12,173 nt of DNA from Chloroflexota bacterium (GTDB taxonomy: Bacteria > Chloroflexota > Limnocylindria > Limnocylindrales > CSP1-4): contig JAJYDP010000082.1 in the NCBI GenBank assembly GCA_021777365.1, positions 1 through 12,173 of the forward strand. The letters are read 5' to 3'. Positions 6,463-12,173 of this stretch are shown here, in pieces (the first letter of the stretch is position 1; every line of letters begins with the position of its first letter). The notes under the pieces are model-generated. The model was not told the origin of the DNA. It saw only the letters and a list, made by a program, of their open reading frames with translations, and ran no database searches. The position numbers and the translations under genes are program-made.

Positions 6463-7875
6463 TCAGGCGGTGACCGCCTGGCGGAGCGCGTCGGGGAGCG
6501 GGCGATGCCGCTCCGGGGCGTGGATGTGGCGCCCCAGCAGGTCATGCGTGCCGTCGACGCGGAGCTCCTTGTAGAGCAGCTCGAGCTTGGCGGCCTGCGT
6601 GGCCAGGATCTCGTCCTTGGTCTCCAGCTCCCACAGGCGCCGCTTGAGCGGGCCGAGCGCCTTCTTGCGCGTCTTGTAGACGAACTGCTGCTCGGTCTCG
6701 CCGGGCGTGCGCTCCGCCTCGCAGTTGGCGTACACCCACACCTCGACCTCGTCGTGCAGCGCGCGCGGCGTGGCGGGGTGGTCGTACAGCGTGTTCTGGA
6801 AGCCCGTGGCCAGGTGGATCTCCGCCGTGTCCACCTCCGGGAAGTGGTGGAAGAGCTCGTCCGGCAGGGTGGAGGCGCCGTGCTGGACCGCGCCCGCGAG
6901 CCCGTAGTCGCGGCAGATCGCGGAGAGCCGGCGGATGGTGTCGAAGTCGACCTTCACCTGGGCGACGCCGCCCCCGGGCAGCGGCACGCCGCCGTGGCTC
7001 GTCCCGGTCTGGATGCTCACTTTCGACAGCCCGGGCACCCCGCTTCCTGCGCGGCGGTCGAGCTCGCGCCGGAAGCCGTCCAGGAACGCGCGGAGCTCGG
7101 GCTCCGTGGAATTCTGCTTGCCGACCTCGCCGATCTCACCGCCGATGCTGACGGTCAGCCCGGCGGGCTCGATCTCGCGGATCAGCGCCGCCAGCTCGCC
7201 GGCACGCTCGTAGTTGGTGCGCTGCTGCTCGTCGACGGTGGATCGCGACAGGTCCACCAGGGTGGAGCTGTCGATGTCGATGTTGCCGTAGCCCACCGCG
7301 ATCGCGTCGCGGGTGGCCTTCCGCAGCGATTCGGTCACGCCCTCCGCGTCGGCGGCGTACTTCTTCGCGTTGAACTGGTAGTGGTCACCCTGGACAAAGA
7401 CGGGATCCGCCCACCCGGCGGCGATCGCACCGGCCAGGCAGCTGGTGATGTACTCGCCGGGCCGCTGGAACGTGTACTCCTGCTCGCTGCGGGCGAGCTC
7501 CAGGATCAGGGGCCCCACCCCGTGGCGGCCCGCCGTCTCGTACACGGTGCGCGCCATGTCGAAGACCTGCGTGCGCAGGTTCATGGCCGGGACGGTGAAC
7601 CCGCCGACCTCCCCGCGCCCGCGGGCCATGTACAGCTCGTGGATGCTCGCCGAGCGGATCCCCAGCTCCTGCGCGGCTTCCCACACGATCCAGCGGGCGG
7701 CCTCCACGGTCGCCGGATCCTCGCTGAACGTCGCGGTCCAGGCGAGGTCCCGGATCCCCCGGTCGCGAAACGCGCGCTCGTCGTCGATGACGAGCCGCTC
7801 GCCGTCCACGTGGGCGGTGCCGCGGAGCAGGTCGAGCAGTGCCGCCGGCGAGCCGGCGACGGTGGGCTGAGGCAT
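6463..7875 (-). CDS. Class II (zinc) aldolase-family protein
   Basis: This 470-residue protein has class II fructose/tagatose-bisphosphate aldolase motifs, so it probably performs aldol cleavage or condensation of a sugar phosphate. It starts at ATG 7875, with GGAGG (7886-7882) 6 nt upstream. Motifs seen are 'VPAMNLR' near residue 95, 'VQGDHYQF' with Asp164/His165 (likely catalytic acid and zinc ligand), 'SIGGEIGEVG' with Glu247/Glu250, 'TGTSHGG' with His294, 'VQHGAS' with His332, and 'AEIHLATGF' (351-359), where the family has a K-x-N-x-x-T phosphate-binding stretch. At 470 residues it is longer than standard class II aldolases (about 290-360); it has an added N-terminal region and a basic helical tail (about 370-470) with 'KTRKKALGPLKRRL'. 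The substrate is therefore uncertain. It converges on the aminotransferase and is not part of that operon. Confidence 0.82.
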   Translation of the reverse strand: MPQPTVAGSPAALLDLLRGTAHVDGERLVIDDERAFRDRGIRDLAWTATFSEDPATVEAARWIVWEAAQELGIRSASIHELYMARGRGEVGGFTVPAMNLRTQVFDMARTVYETAGRHGVGPLILELARSEQEYTFQRPGEYITSCLAGAIAAGWADPVFVQGDHYQFNAKKYAADAEGVTESLRKATRDAIAVGYGNIDIDSSTLVDLSRSTVDEQQRTNYERAGELAALIREIEPAGLTVSIGGEIGEVGKQNSTEPELRAFLDGFRRELDRRAGSGVPGLSKVSIQTGTSHGGVPLPGGGVAQVKVDFDTIRRLSAICRDYGLAGAVQHGASTLPDELFHHFPEVDTAEIHLATGFQNTLYDHPATPRALHDEVEVWVYANCEAERTPGETEQQFVYKTRKKALGPLKRRLWELETKDEILATQAAKLELLYKELRVDGTHDLLGRHIHAPERHRPLPDALRQAVTA

Positions 7876-7907
7876 TGGTGACCTCCGTTGGCGGGACGCC
7901 CGGGTTG

Positions 7908-7921
7908 GCGACGCGTGTCGC
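7908..7921. promoter_or_regulatory. Operator-like inverted repeat upstream of the aldolase gene
   Basis: GCGAC-gcgt-GTCGC is a dyad with 5-bp perfect arms, 32 nt upstream of the aldolase start in the divergent intergenic region. It could bind a dimeric regulator. In sequence this GC-rich such a short dyad can also arise by chance. Confidence 0.25.
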
Positions 7922-7938
7922 GTTCGTTGTCGGGGCGA

Positions 7939-7944
7939 ATCCTA
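7939..7944 (-). promoter_or_regulatory. Possible -10 element for the aldolase gene
   Basis: TAGGAT on the minus strand fits the TANNNT -10 pattern and stands out in GC-rich surroundings. It would give a 5' leader of roughly 55-60 nt that includes the dyad at 7908-7921 and the Shine-Dalgarno site. No convincing -35 hexamer was seen. Confidence 0.3.
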
Positions 7945-8030
7945 CCGCGGCCCCGGCCGCCGACGGGGGTGCCGAATTTCGTTCCCGAGGCACTGGCGGC
8001 CGGCCCATGTCACGCCTACGGTCGACACCG

Positions 8031-8576
8031 ATGATCCGTCACGGCCTCGCATCGCTGGTCCTGATCGCGGGCCTCGCCGCGTGCGGCGGCGCGGCGCCCA
8101 CCGCACCCGCCACGGCCTCCCCCGCGCCGCCGGAGTCAGCGGCGTCTCCGTCGGCGCTCGTCCACGAGCCGATCCTCCTCTTCTTCTCGCACGGCGCGAC
8201 GAGCGACGTCTGCGTGGCCGACCACCCGGTGGTGCGATGGGTTCCCGAGCGTTCGATCGAGATCATCGTGGCCCAGCTCGTCCGCGGTCCCACGGAGGCC
8301 GAGCGCGCGGCCGGCTACTCGAGCTGGTTCTCGCCCGCCACCTCGGCCGCGGTGGAGGGCGCGGTCCTCTCCGACGGGATCGCGCGGGTCGACTTCCGGG
8401 ACCTCGATCTGTTGATCCCGAACGCGTCCAGCTCGTGCGGCTCCAGCGTGCTGCTGAGCTCCCTCGACGCCACCCTGCGGCAGCTGCCGGCCGTGCGCGA
8501 GACCCGGTATTCGATCGGGGGCAGCGAGGAGCGCTTCTACCTGTGGCTGCAGATGTCGCCCCCCGGCTCGACGTGA
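8031..8576 (+). CDS. GerMN-domain lipoprotein
   Basis: This small exported protein of 181 residues is predicted to be lipid-anchored. It has a short basic n-region (MIRH), a hydrophobic core (GLASLVLIAGLA) and a lipobox LAAC with Cys18, then an Ala/Pro/Ser linker. A GerMN-like domain follows: 'EPILLFFSH', 'VRWVPERSIEIIVAQLVRGP', a short 'GYSSWFSP', 'GIARVDFRDLDLLIP' and 'LDATLRQLPAVRE' ending in 'FYLWLQM'. GerMN domains occur in spore-germination protein GerM but also in many non-sporulating bacteria, where they probably act in the cell envelope; no specific activity is known here. The start is uncertain. The in-frame ATG at 8007 adds 8 residues, and neither start has a good ribosome binding site. 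TACGGT (8017-8022), 8 nt before 8031, might be the -10 box of a leaderless transcript. It is divergent from the aldolase gene. Confidence 0.8.
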   Translation: MIRHGLASLVLIAGLAACGGAAPTAPATASPAPPESAASPSALVHEPILLFFSHGATSDVCVADHPVVRWVPERSIEIIVAQLVRGPTEAERAAGYSSWFSPATSAAVEGAVLSDGIARVDFRDLDLLIPNASSSCGSSVLLSSLDATLRQLPAVRETRYSIGGSEERFYLWLQMSPPGST

Positions 8577-8577
8577 C

Positions 8578-8595
8578 GGCCGGCTCGTGCCGGCC
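8578..8595 (+). terminator. Short hairpin after the GerMN lipoprotein
   Basis: GGCCGGC (8578-8584) pairs with GCCGGCC (8589-8595) around a TCGT loop, starting 1 nt after the TGA stop. The 7-bp GC stem has no T-tract and is a weak terminator candidate. It lies in the 75-nt gap between convergent genes. Confidence 0.5.
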
Positions 8596-8611
8596 CGCGG
8601 TCCGCACGGTG

Positions 8612-8662
8612 GCGTGGCCCTGCGCCGACGGGCCTGCCAGGCGGTGGGCGCCTAGGCCACGC
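8612..8662. terminator. Extended stem-loop spanning the vWA gene stop codon
   Basis: GCGTGGCC (8612-8619) pairs with GGCCACGC (8655-8662). An inner stem (8622-8626 with 8647-8651) and a small inner GCCT/AGGC hairpin can stack inside. The structure encloses the minus-strand TAG stop (8652-8654). It is a likely bidirectional terminator between the GerMN and vWA genes, again without a T-tract. Confidence 0.5.
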
Positions 8663-10721
8663 GGCGCGTCCGCCGTTCCAGGTAGTCCACCAGCACGAAC
8701 TCCTCCAGGCGCTCGGGGCTCGCGTAGAAGGCGCGCCCGCGGTTCATGCGGCTGATGCGGTCCACGAACTCGCCGAGGGCACGCGATCGCTCGAGCATGA
8801 ACGTGTTGATGGTGATCCCCTCGCGGGTGCATCGCGCCACCTCGCGCAGGGTCTCCTCGATGGTGCGCCGGGTGGGCGGGTAGCTGAACTCCACGCGCCC
8901 GTCCTCGATGTGCGCGGTCGGCTCGCCGTCCGTCACCACGATGATCGAGCGGTTGGCCGTCGGCGCCGTCGCCAGCAGCCGCCGCGCGAGCAGCAGGGCA
9001 TGCTGCAGGTTGGTGCCGTAGCCGCGGCCCTGCCAGGAGAGAGAGACCAGGGTCCGCGGCGCGATCTCCTGTGCGACATAGGCGAAGCCCACGACGCGCA
9101 GCGTGTCCCGCGGGTACCGGGTCCGGATGAGGGTGTCCAGCGCGATCGCCACCTTCCTGGCGGCGACGTAGCAGCCGCGCAGCAGCATGGAGCGGCTCAT
9201 GTCGAGCAGGAGCACGGTCGAGGCCGAGGTGGACTCCTCCGCGTCGTGGACCTGGAAGTCGGACGGGTCGAGGCGGAGCGGCGGACGCACCGGGCCGGCC
9301 GCCAGGGCCCGGCGGGCCACCGCGCGGTCCAGCGTCGCCCGCAGGTCCAGGTCGAACGGGCGGCCGAACTCGTAGGGTGACGACGTCCCGCTTCGCTCCC
9401 CGGTCCCGCCGCTCCCCTGGATGCGGTGACCGCCGAACGCGTCGCGGCCCAGCCGCCCGAAGACCTCGTCGAGTACCTTCTGGCCGATGCGGCGCCGTCC
9501 GCGTGGCGTCAGCTCCAGCCGGTCGCCCTCGCGGGTCGCGTACCCCGCGTCCTCCAGCGCCCGGGCCGCCTGCTGCAGCGCCGCCAGGTCGTCCGCCGAC
9601 TCCGCGTCCAGCAGCCGCGCCACCTCGGCCGGGTCCACGGCGGCCAGCGCCGGCGGGTCGTCGGCGGCGGCCAGCTGCTCGCCGAGCCGGTCGAGCCGCT
9701 GGAGCGTGCCGATCTCGTCGAGGGCCTCCTCGAGCCCGAGCTCCTGGTCGCCGGCGAACGGGAACGCCTCTCCCAGGCCCTGCGGCAGGAGCCGGTCCAG
9801 CATCGCCCCGAGGCGCGCCAGGTCCCAGCGCAGCCGGTCGTCCCGCAGCAGCGCATCCATCAGCGAGCCCAGCTCGGCGCGCTGATCGGGCGTGAGGGAC
9901 CGGAGGAGCGACTGCATGGCGGCCATCTGCCCGGCGAGCTGGGCGATCACGTCGTCCAGGTCCCGCGCGCCCGGGAACTGGTGACCGTACCGGGCCAGGA
10001 AATCCCCGGCATCCGGGTTGCTGCCCTCCAGCCGCTCCTGCAGCAGCCGCTCGAGGTCCCGCACCATCTCGCGCGTGGCGCGCAGGTCCTCGGGCGTGGC
10101 CGAGCGCAGCCGGTCGGCCAGTCCCTTGAAGGTCGAGTCCAGCACGCGGCCCCGGAGCCGGTCCACCAGGTGCTGGAAGTCGTCGCGGGCGGCGGGCTCG
10201 AGGAACTCGTACGCCTCGAGGGCGCGGATCTGCTCCCCCACGTCGGCAGGCAGGGCGTCGAGCGCCGCCCGGTGCCGACGCGCCATCTCGCGCAGCATCT
10301 CCCGCGTCGAGGCGTCGATGGTCGCGTCGCCGGTGCCGCCGTCACGTGCCTGCCCGGCCTCGCCGCCGGGCGGCTCACCGGAGGCCATCCGCCGATCGAT
10401 CCCGGCACGTTCGGTGTCCACGATCTCCTGCAGCTGTCGCCGCAGGTCGCCCAGCACGTCGTCCAGCCCGTGGCGCCGCAGCAGCTCGCGACGCCGCTCG
10501 GCCAGGCGCCGCTGCAGCTCCCGCAGCCCGGCCCGGCCGCCCAATGGCGAGCCGCCCTCGTCGATCGCCCGCCGGAGCGCCTCGTCCAGGTCGCCGTCGG
10601 CCAGCACGTCCTCGGAGAGCGCGTCGAGCAGCTCGCCGACGTCGAGATCGTCGAGCCGCTGGCTGCCGTCCCACCGCGCGTACCGCGCCCGCCCGCGATC
10701 CGCCCCCCAGGACGTGCTCAT
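8652..10721 (-). CDS. vWA (MIDAS) domain protein partner of a MoxR/ChlI-like ATPase
   Basis: This 689-residue cytosolic protein resembles Mg-chelatase D-type partners of AAA+ ATPases. The first 440 residues or so are helical, charged and without a recognised catalytic motif; the start 'YARWDGSQ...LDDLDVGELLDALSEDVLADGDL' looks typical of the family. Residues about 500-689 form a von Willebrand A domain. Its metal-ion-dependent adhesion site is intact: DMSRS (Asp507, Ser509, Ser511), Thr570 in 'GYGTN' and Asp598 in 'VVTDGE'. The family is thought to act with the neighbouring AAA+ ATPase in assembling or remodelling protein complexes or inserting cofactors; the client here is unknown. The start ATG overlaps the ATPase stop as ATGA, and no clear Shine-Dalgarno site precedes it, so translation is probably coupled. 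It is not chlorophyll-related by context: no other pigment genes are present. Confidence 0.85.
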   Translation of the reverse strand: MSTSWGADRGRARYARWDGSQRLDDLDVGELLDALSEDVLADGDLDEALRRAIDEGGSPLGGRAGLRELQRRLAERRRELLRRHGLDDVLGDLRRQLQEIVDTERAGIDRRMASGEPPGGEAGQARDGGTGDATIDASTREMLREMARRHRAALDALPADVGEQIRALEAYEFLEPAARDDFQHLVDRLRGRVLDSTFKGLADRLRSATPEDLRATREMVRDLERLLQERLEGSNPDAGDFLARYGHQFPGARDLDDVIAQLAGQMAAMQSLLRSLTPDQRAELGSLMDALLRDDRLRWDLARLGAMLDRLLPQGLGEAFPFAGDQELGLEEALDEIGTLQRLDRLGEQLAAADDPPALAAVDPAEVARLLDAESADDLAALQQAARALEDAGYATREGDRLELTPRGRRRIGQKVLDEVFGRLGRDAFGGHRIQGSGGTGERSGTSSPYEFGRPFDLDLRATLDRAVARRALAAGPVRPPLRLDPSDFQVHDAEESTSASTVLLLDMSRSMLLRGCYVAARKVAIALDTLIRTRYPRDTLRVVGFAYVAQEIAPRTLVSLSWQGRGYGTNLQHALLLARRLLATAPTANRSIIVVTDGEPTAHIEDGRVEFSYPPTRRTIEETLREVARCTREGITINTFMLERSRALGEFVDRISRMNRGRAFYASPERLEEFVLVDYLERRTRRVA

Positions 10722-12173
10722 CGCCGGTACGTGCCGCCCCCGCCGACGGCCGCGTGGCGTTCCTTGTTGAGGCGCCGCTGGAGGTGCAGCCCCTCCAGCA
10801 CGAACTCCACGCCGGACGCGATCGCGGCGGGCGAGTCCCCGGCGCCCAGCCTGGCCACGGCCGCGCCGAGCCCCGGCACCTCGCGGGCGAGGTGCACGTA
10901 CTCCCGGGACGGGACCATCTCGCCCGTCTCCACCTGGAGCCCGGCGTCGAACGCCGCGACCACCTCGTCGGTCGGGTCGCCGGAGAGCAGGCGCCCGAAG
11001 ACGGCCAGCACCGAGCGGTTGACCAGTCGCTCCACGATCCGCTCCTCGGGGATGATGTCCCCGACGGTCTCCAGCTCGATCTTCCCGACCGTCGAGGGCA
11101 GCAGCGCCACCAGGTCGCTCACGCGCGGCGCGGCGCTCGGCTCGCCCAGGCGGACCGCCCGCCGGTACGCGTTGGCCAGGAGCGTCTCCAGGTTCGACGT
11201 GCTCACGCGCACGCTCACGCCGGACCGCTGGCTCACCTCGGGGGCGCGCCGCGCCAGGTGGGAGATCTCGGCCACCACCTCCAGCATGTGGTGCGGCTCC
11301 TCCAGGCGCGGTCCCCCCGGCACGTCCTCGAACCGCATCCGCTCCTGGCGCATGATCGAGATCTCGTCGTCCAGTGTGCGCGGGTAGTGGGTCCGGATCT
11401 GGGAGCCCAGCCGGTCCTTCAGCGGCGTGATGATCCGGCCCCGGCTCGTGTAGTCCTCCGGGTTGGCGCTGGCGACCACGAACAGGTCGAGCGGCAGGCG
11501 CACCGTGTAGCCCCGCACCTGGACGTCCCGCTCCTCGAGGATGTTGAGGAGCCCGACCTGGATCCGCTCGGCCAGATCCGGCAGCTCGTTGATCGCGAAG
11601 ATGCCCCGGTTGGTCCGGGGGATCAGCCCGAAGTGGATGGTGGTCTCGTCGGAGAGGTAGCGGCCCTCCGCCACCTTGATGGGATCCACCTCGCCGATCA
11701 GGTCCGCGATGGTGATGTCCGGCGTGGCGAGCTTCTCCCCGTAGCGGCGGTCCCGGGGCAGCCAGTCCACCGGTGTCCCGTCGCCGCGCGCCGCGACGAG
11801 CTCCCGGCCGGCGGCGCTCAGGGGGGCGAAGGGGTCGTCGTGCAGCTCGCTCCCGGCGACCACGGGGATCGCCTCGTCGAGCAGCTCCACCAGCAGGCGC
11901 GCCATGCGGGTCTTGGCCTGGCCGCGCTCGCCCAGGAAGACGAGGTCCTGGCCGGCGAGGATGGCGTTCTCGACCGCCGGCACGACGGTCTCCTCGTAGC
12001 CGACGATGCCGGGGAAGAGGCGCTCCCCGGCCGCAAGCCTCGCGACCAGGTTCGCACGCATCTCCTGCTTGACGGTGCGCGGGCGGTACCCCGCCGCGCG
12101 GAGCTCCCCGAGCGTGGCCGGTCGGCGGGCAGCAGCGGACGTCCGGGCACCTGCCCGGCTTCGGGCGGGTGCC
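10718..12173 (-). CDS. MoxR/ChlI-like AAA+ ATPase (5' partial at window edge)
   Basis: This AAA+ ATPase partners the downstream vWA protein. At least 484 residues are visible. Counting from the in-frame ATG at 12061, Walker A is GERGQAKT (44-51). The Walker B region is 'GIFAINELPDL' (153-163), with Asn-Glu where many AAA+ proteins have Asp-Glu; I recall this as usual for the family. Sensor 1 is in 'VVASANPEDY' (Asn200), and Arg217 in 'LKDRLGSQIR' is an arginine-finger candidate. A C-terminal helical lid region follows. The frame has no stop and no ATG, GTG, TTG or CTG from 12062 to the edge. The upstream residues 'TLGELRAAGYRPRTVKQE' look like the conserved N-terminus of the family, so the start lies beyond the window and 12061 is internal. 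It is translationally coupled to the vWA gene by a 4-nt overlap. Confidence 0.88.
   Translation of the reverse strand, partial: APARSRAGARTSAAARRPATLGELRAAGYRPRTVKQEMRANLVARLAAGERLFPGIVGYEETVVPAVENAILAGQDLVFLGERGQAKTRMARLLVELLDEAIPVVAGSELHDDPFAPLSAAGRELVAARGDGTPVDWLPRDRRYGEKLATPDITIADLIGEVDPIKVAEGRYLSDETTIHFGLIPRTNRGIFAINELPDLAERIQVGLLNILEERDVQVRGYTVRLPLDLFVVASANPEDYTSRGRIITPLKDRLGSQIRTHYPRTLDDEISIMRQERMRFEDVPGGPRLEEPHHMLEVVAEISHLARRAPEVSQRSGVSVRVSTSNLETLLANAYRRAVRLGEPSAAPRVSDLVALLPSTVGKIELETVGDIIPEERIVERLVNRSVLAVFGRLLSGDPTDEVVAAFDAGLQVETGEMVPSREYVHLAREVPGLGAAVARLGAGDSPAAIASGVEFVLEGLHLQRRLNKERHAAVGGGGTYRR

Noticed and set aside
6421..7881. 486-residue open frame on the plus strand opposite the aldolase
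   Set aside because: The minus-strand frame has a ribosome binding site and aldolase motifs. The plus-strand product is repetitive, without motifs, and starts inside the terminator hairpin.
8031..8576. GerMN protein as evidence for sporulation
   Set aside because: GerMN domains are common in non-sporulating bacteria, and no other spore gene is in the window.
9426..11387. 653-residue open frame on the plus strand across the vWA and ATPase genes
   Set aside because: It crosses the boundary of two well-supported minus-strand genes, has low-complexity composition and shows no domain.
11573..11605. Asn instead of Asp in the ATPase Walker B region as a sign of inactivity
   Set aside because: The GIFAINELPDL form is, as far as I recall, usual for this MoxR/ChlI-like group, and the glutamate is kept.
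1..12173. CRISPR array, tRNA, rRNA, insertion sequence, phage or toxin-antitoxin genes
   Set aside because: I saw no regularly spaced repeats, cloverleaf-like sequence, transposase or integrase motifs, or small paired genes; the window is almost fully coding with known families.

Overview
The window is a dense, GC-rich stretch of bacterial chromosome. It carries nine protein genes, two of them cut by the window edges, with very short gaps. GC-rich codon use, frequent GTG starts, Shine-Dalgarno sites of the AGGAGG type and a Tat-type lipoprotein substrate-binding protein suggest a high-GC lineage such as Chloroflexota (Limnocylindria or Thermomicrobia-like) or Actinomycetota. This placement rests on general look and remembered family resemblance, not on a marker gene. 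I saw no rRNA, tRNA, insertion sequence, phage gene, CRISPR array or origin.

Left region (1-6395, plus strand): a polyamine-type uptake and catabolism operon. The order is ABC ATPase (PotA-like, 5' end outside the window), Tat/lipoprotein substrate-binding protein (PotD-like), two permeases (PotB-like and PotC-like, overlapping by 4 nt), a regulator that fuses a MerR-type HTH, an XRE-type HTH and a cupin, and a class III PLP aminotransferase of the GABA/putrescine aminotransferase type. The likely scheme is that the binding protein captures an extracellular polyamine, PotBC import it using ATP hydrolysed by PotA, the aminotransferase begins its breakdown, and the cupin regulator senses an amine or a product of its breakdown. 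A strong 11-bp hairpin sits between the binding-protein and first permease genes. It could set the usual excess of binding protein over permease.

Middle (6377-8576): tandem GC-rich hairpins end the operon and face a convergent gene for a 470-residue class II (zinc) aldolase-family protein on the minus strand. A 155-nt divergent intergenic region separates it from a small GerMN-domain lipoprotein on the plus strand.

Right region (8652-12173, minus strand): a translationally coupled pair made of a MoxR/ChlI-like AAA+ ATPase and a 689-residue vWA (MIDAS) protein. Such pairs resemble the Mg-chelatase I/D subunits but are thought to act as chaperone or remodelling machines. The ATPase reading frame stays open to the right edge, and conserved-looking sequence lies upstream of the first in-window ATG, so its real start is beyond the window.

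Most unusual observation: the PotB-like permease has about 49 extra residues inside its EAA loop, the segment that docks on the ATPase. The extra residues look like a glycine-rich two-helix membrane hairpin. The sister permease PotC has a normal, unsplit EAA loop. No wholly new multi-gene system is evident; the other points of interest are the dual-HTH cupin regulator and the stop-codon-spanning hairpins.
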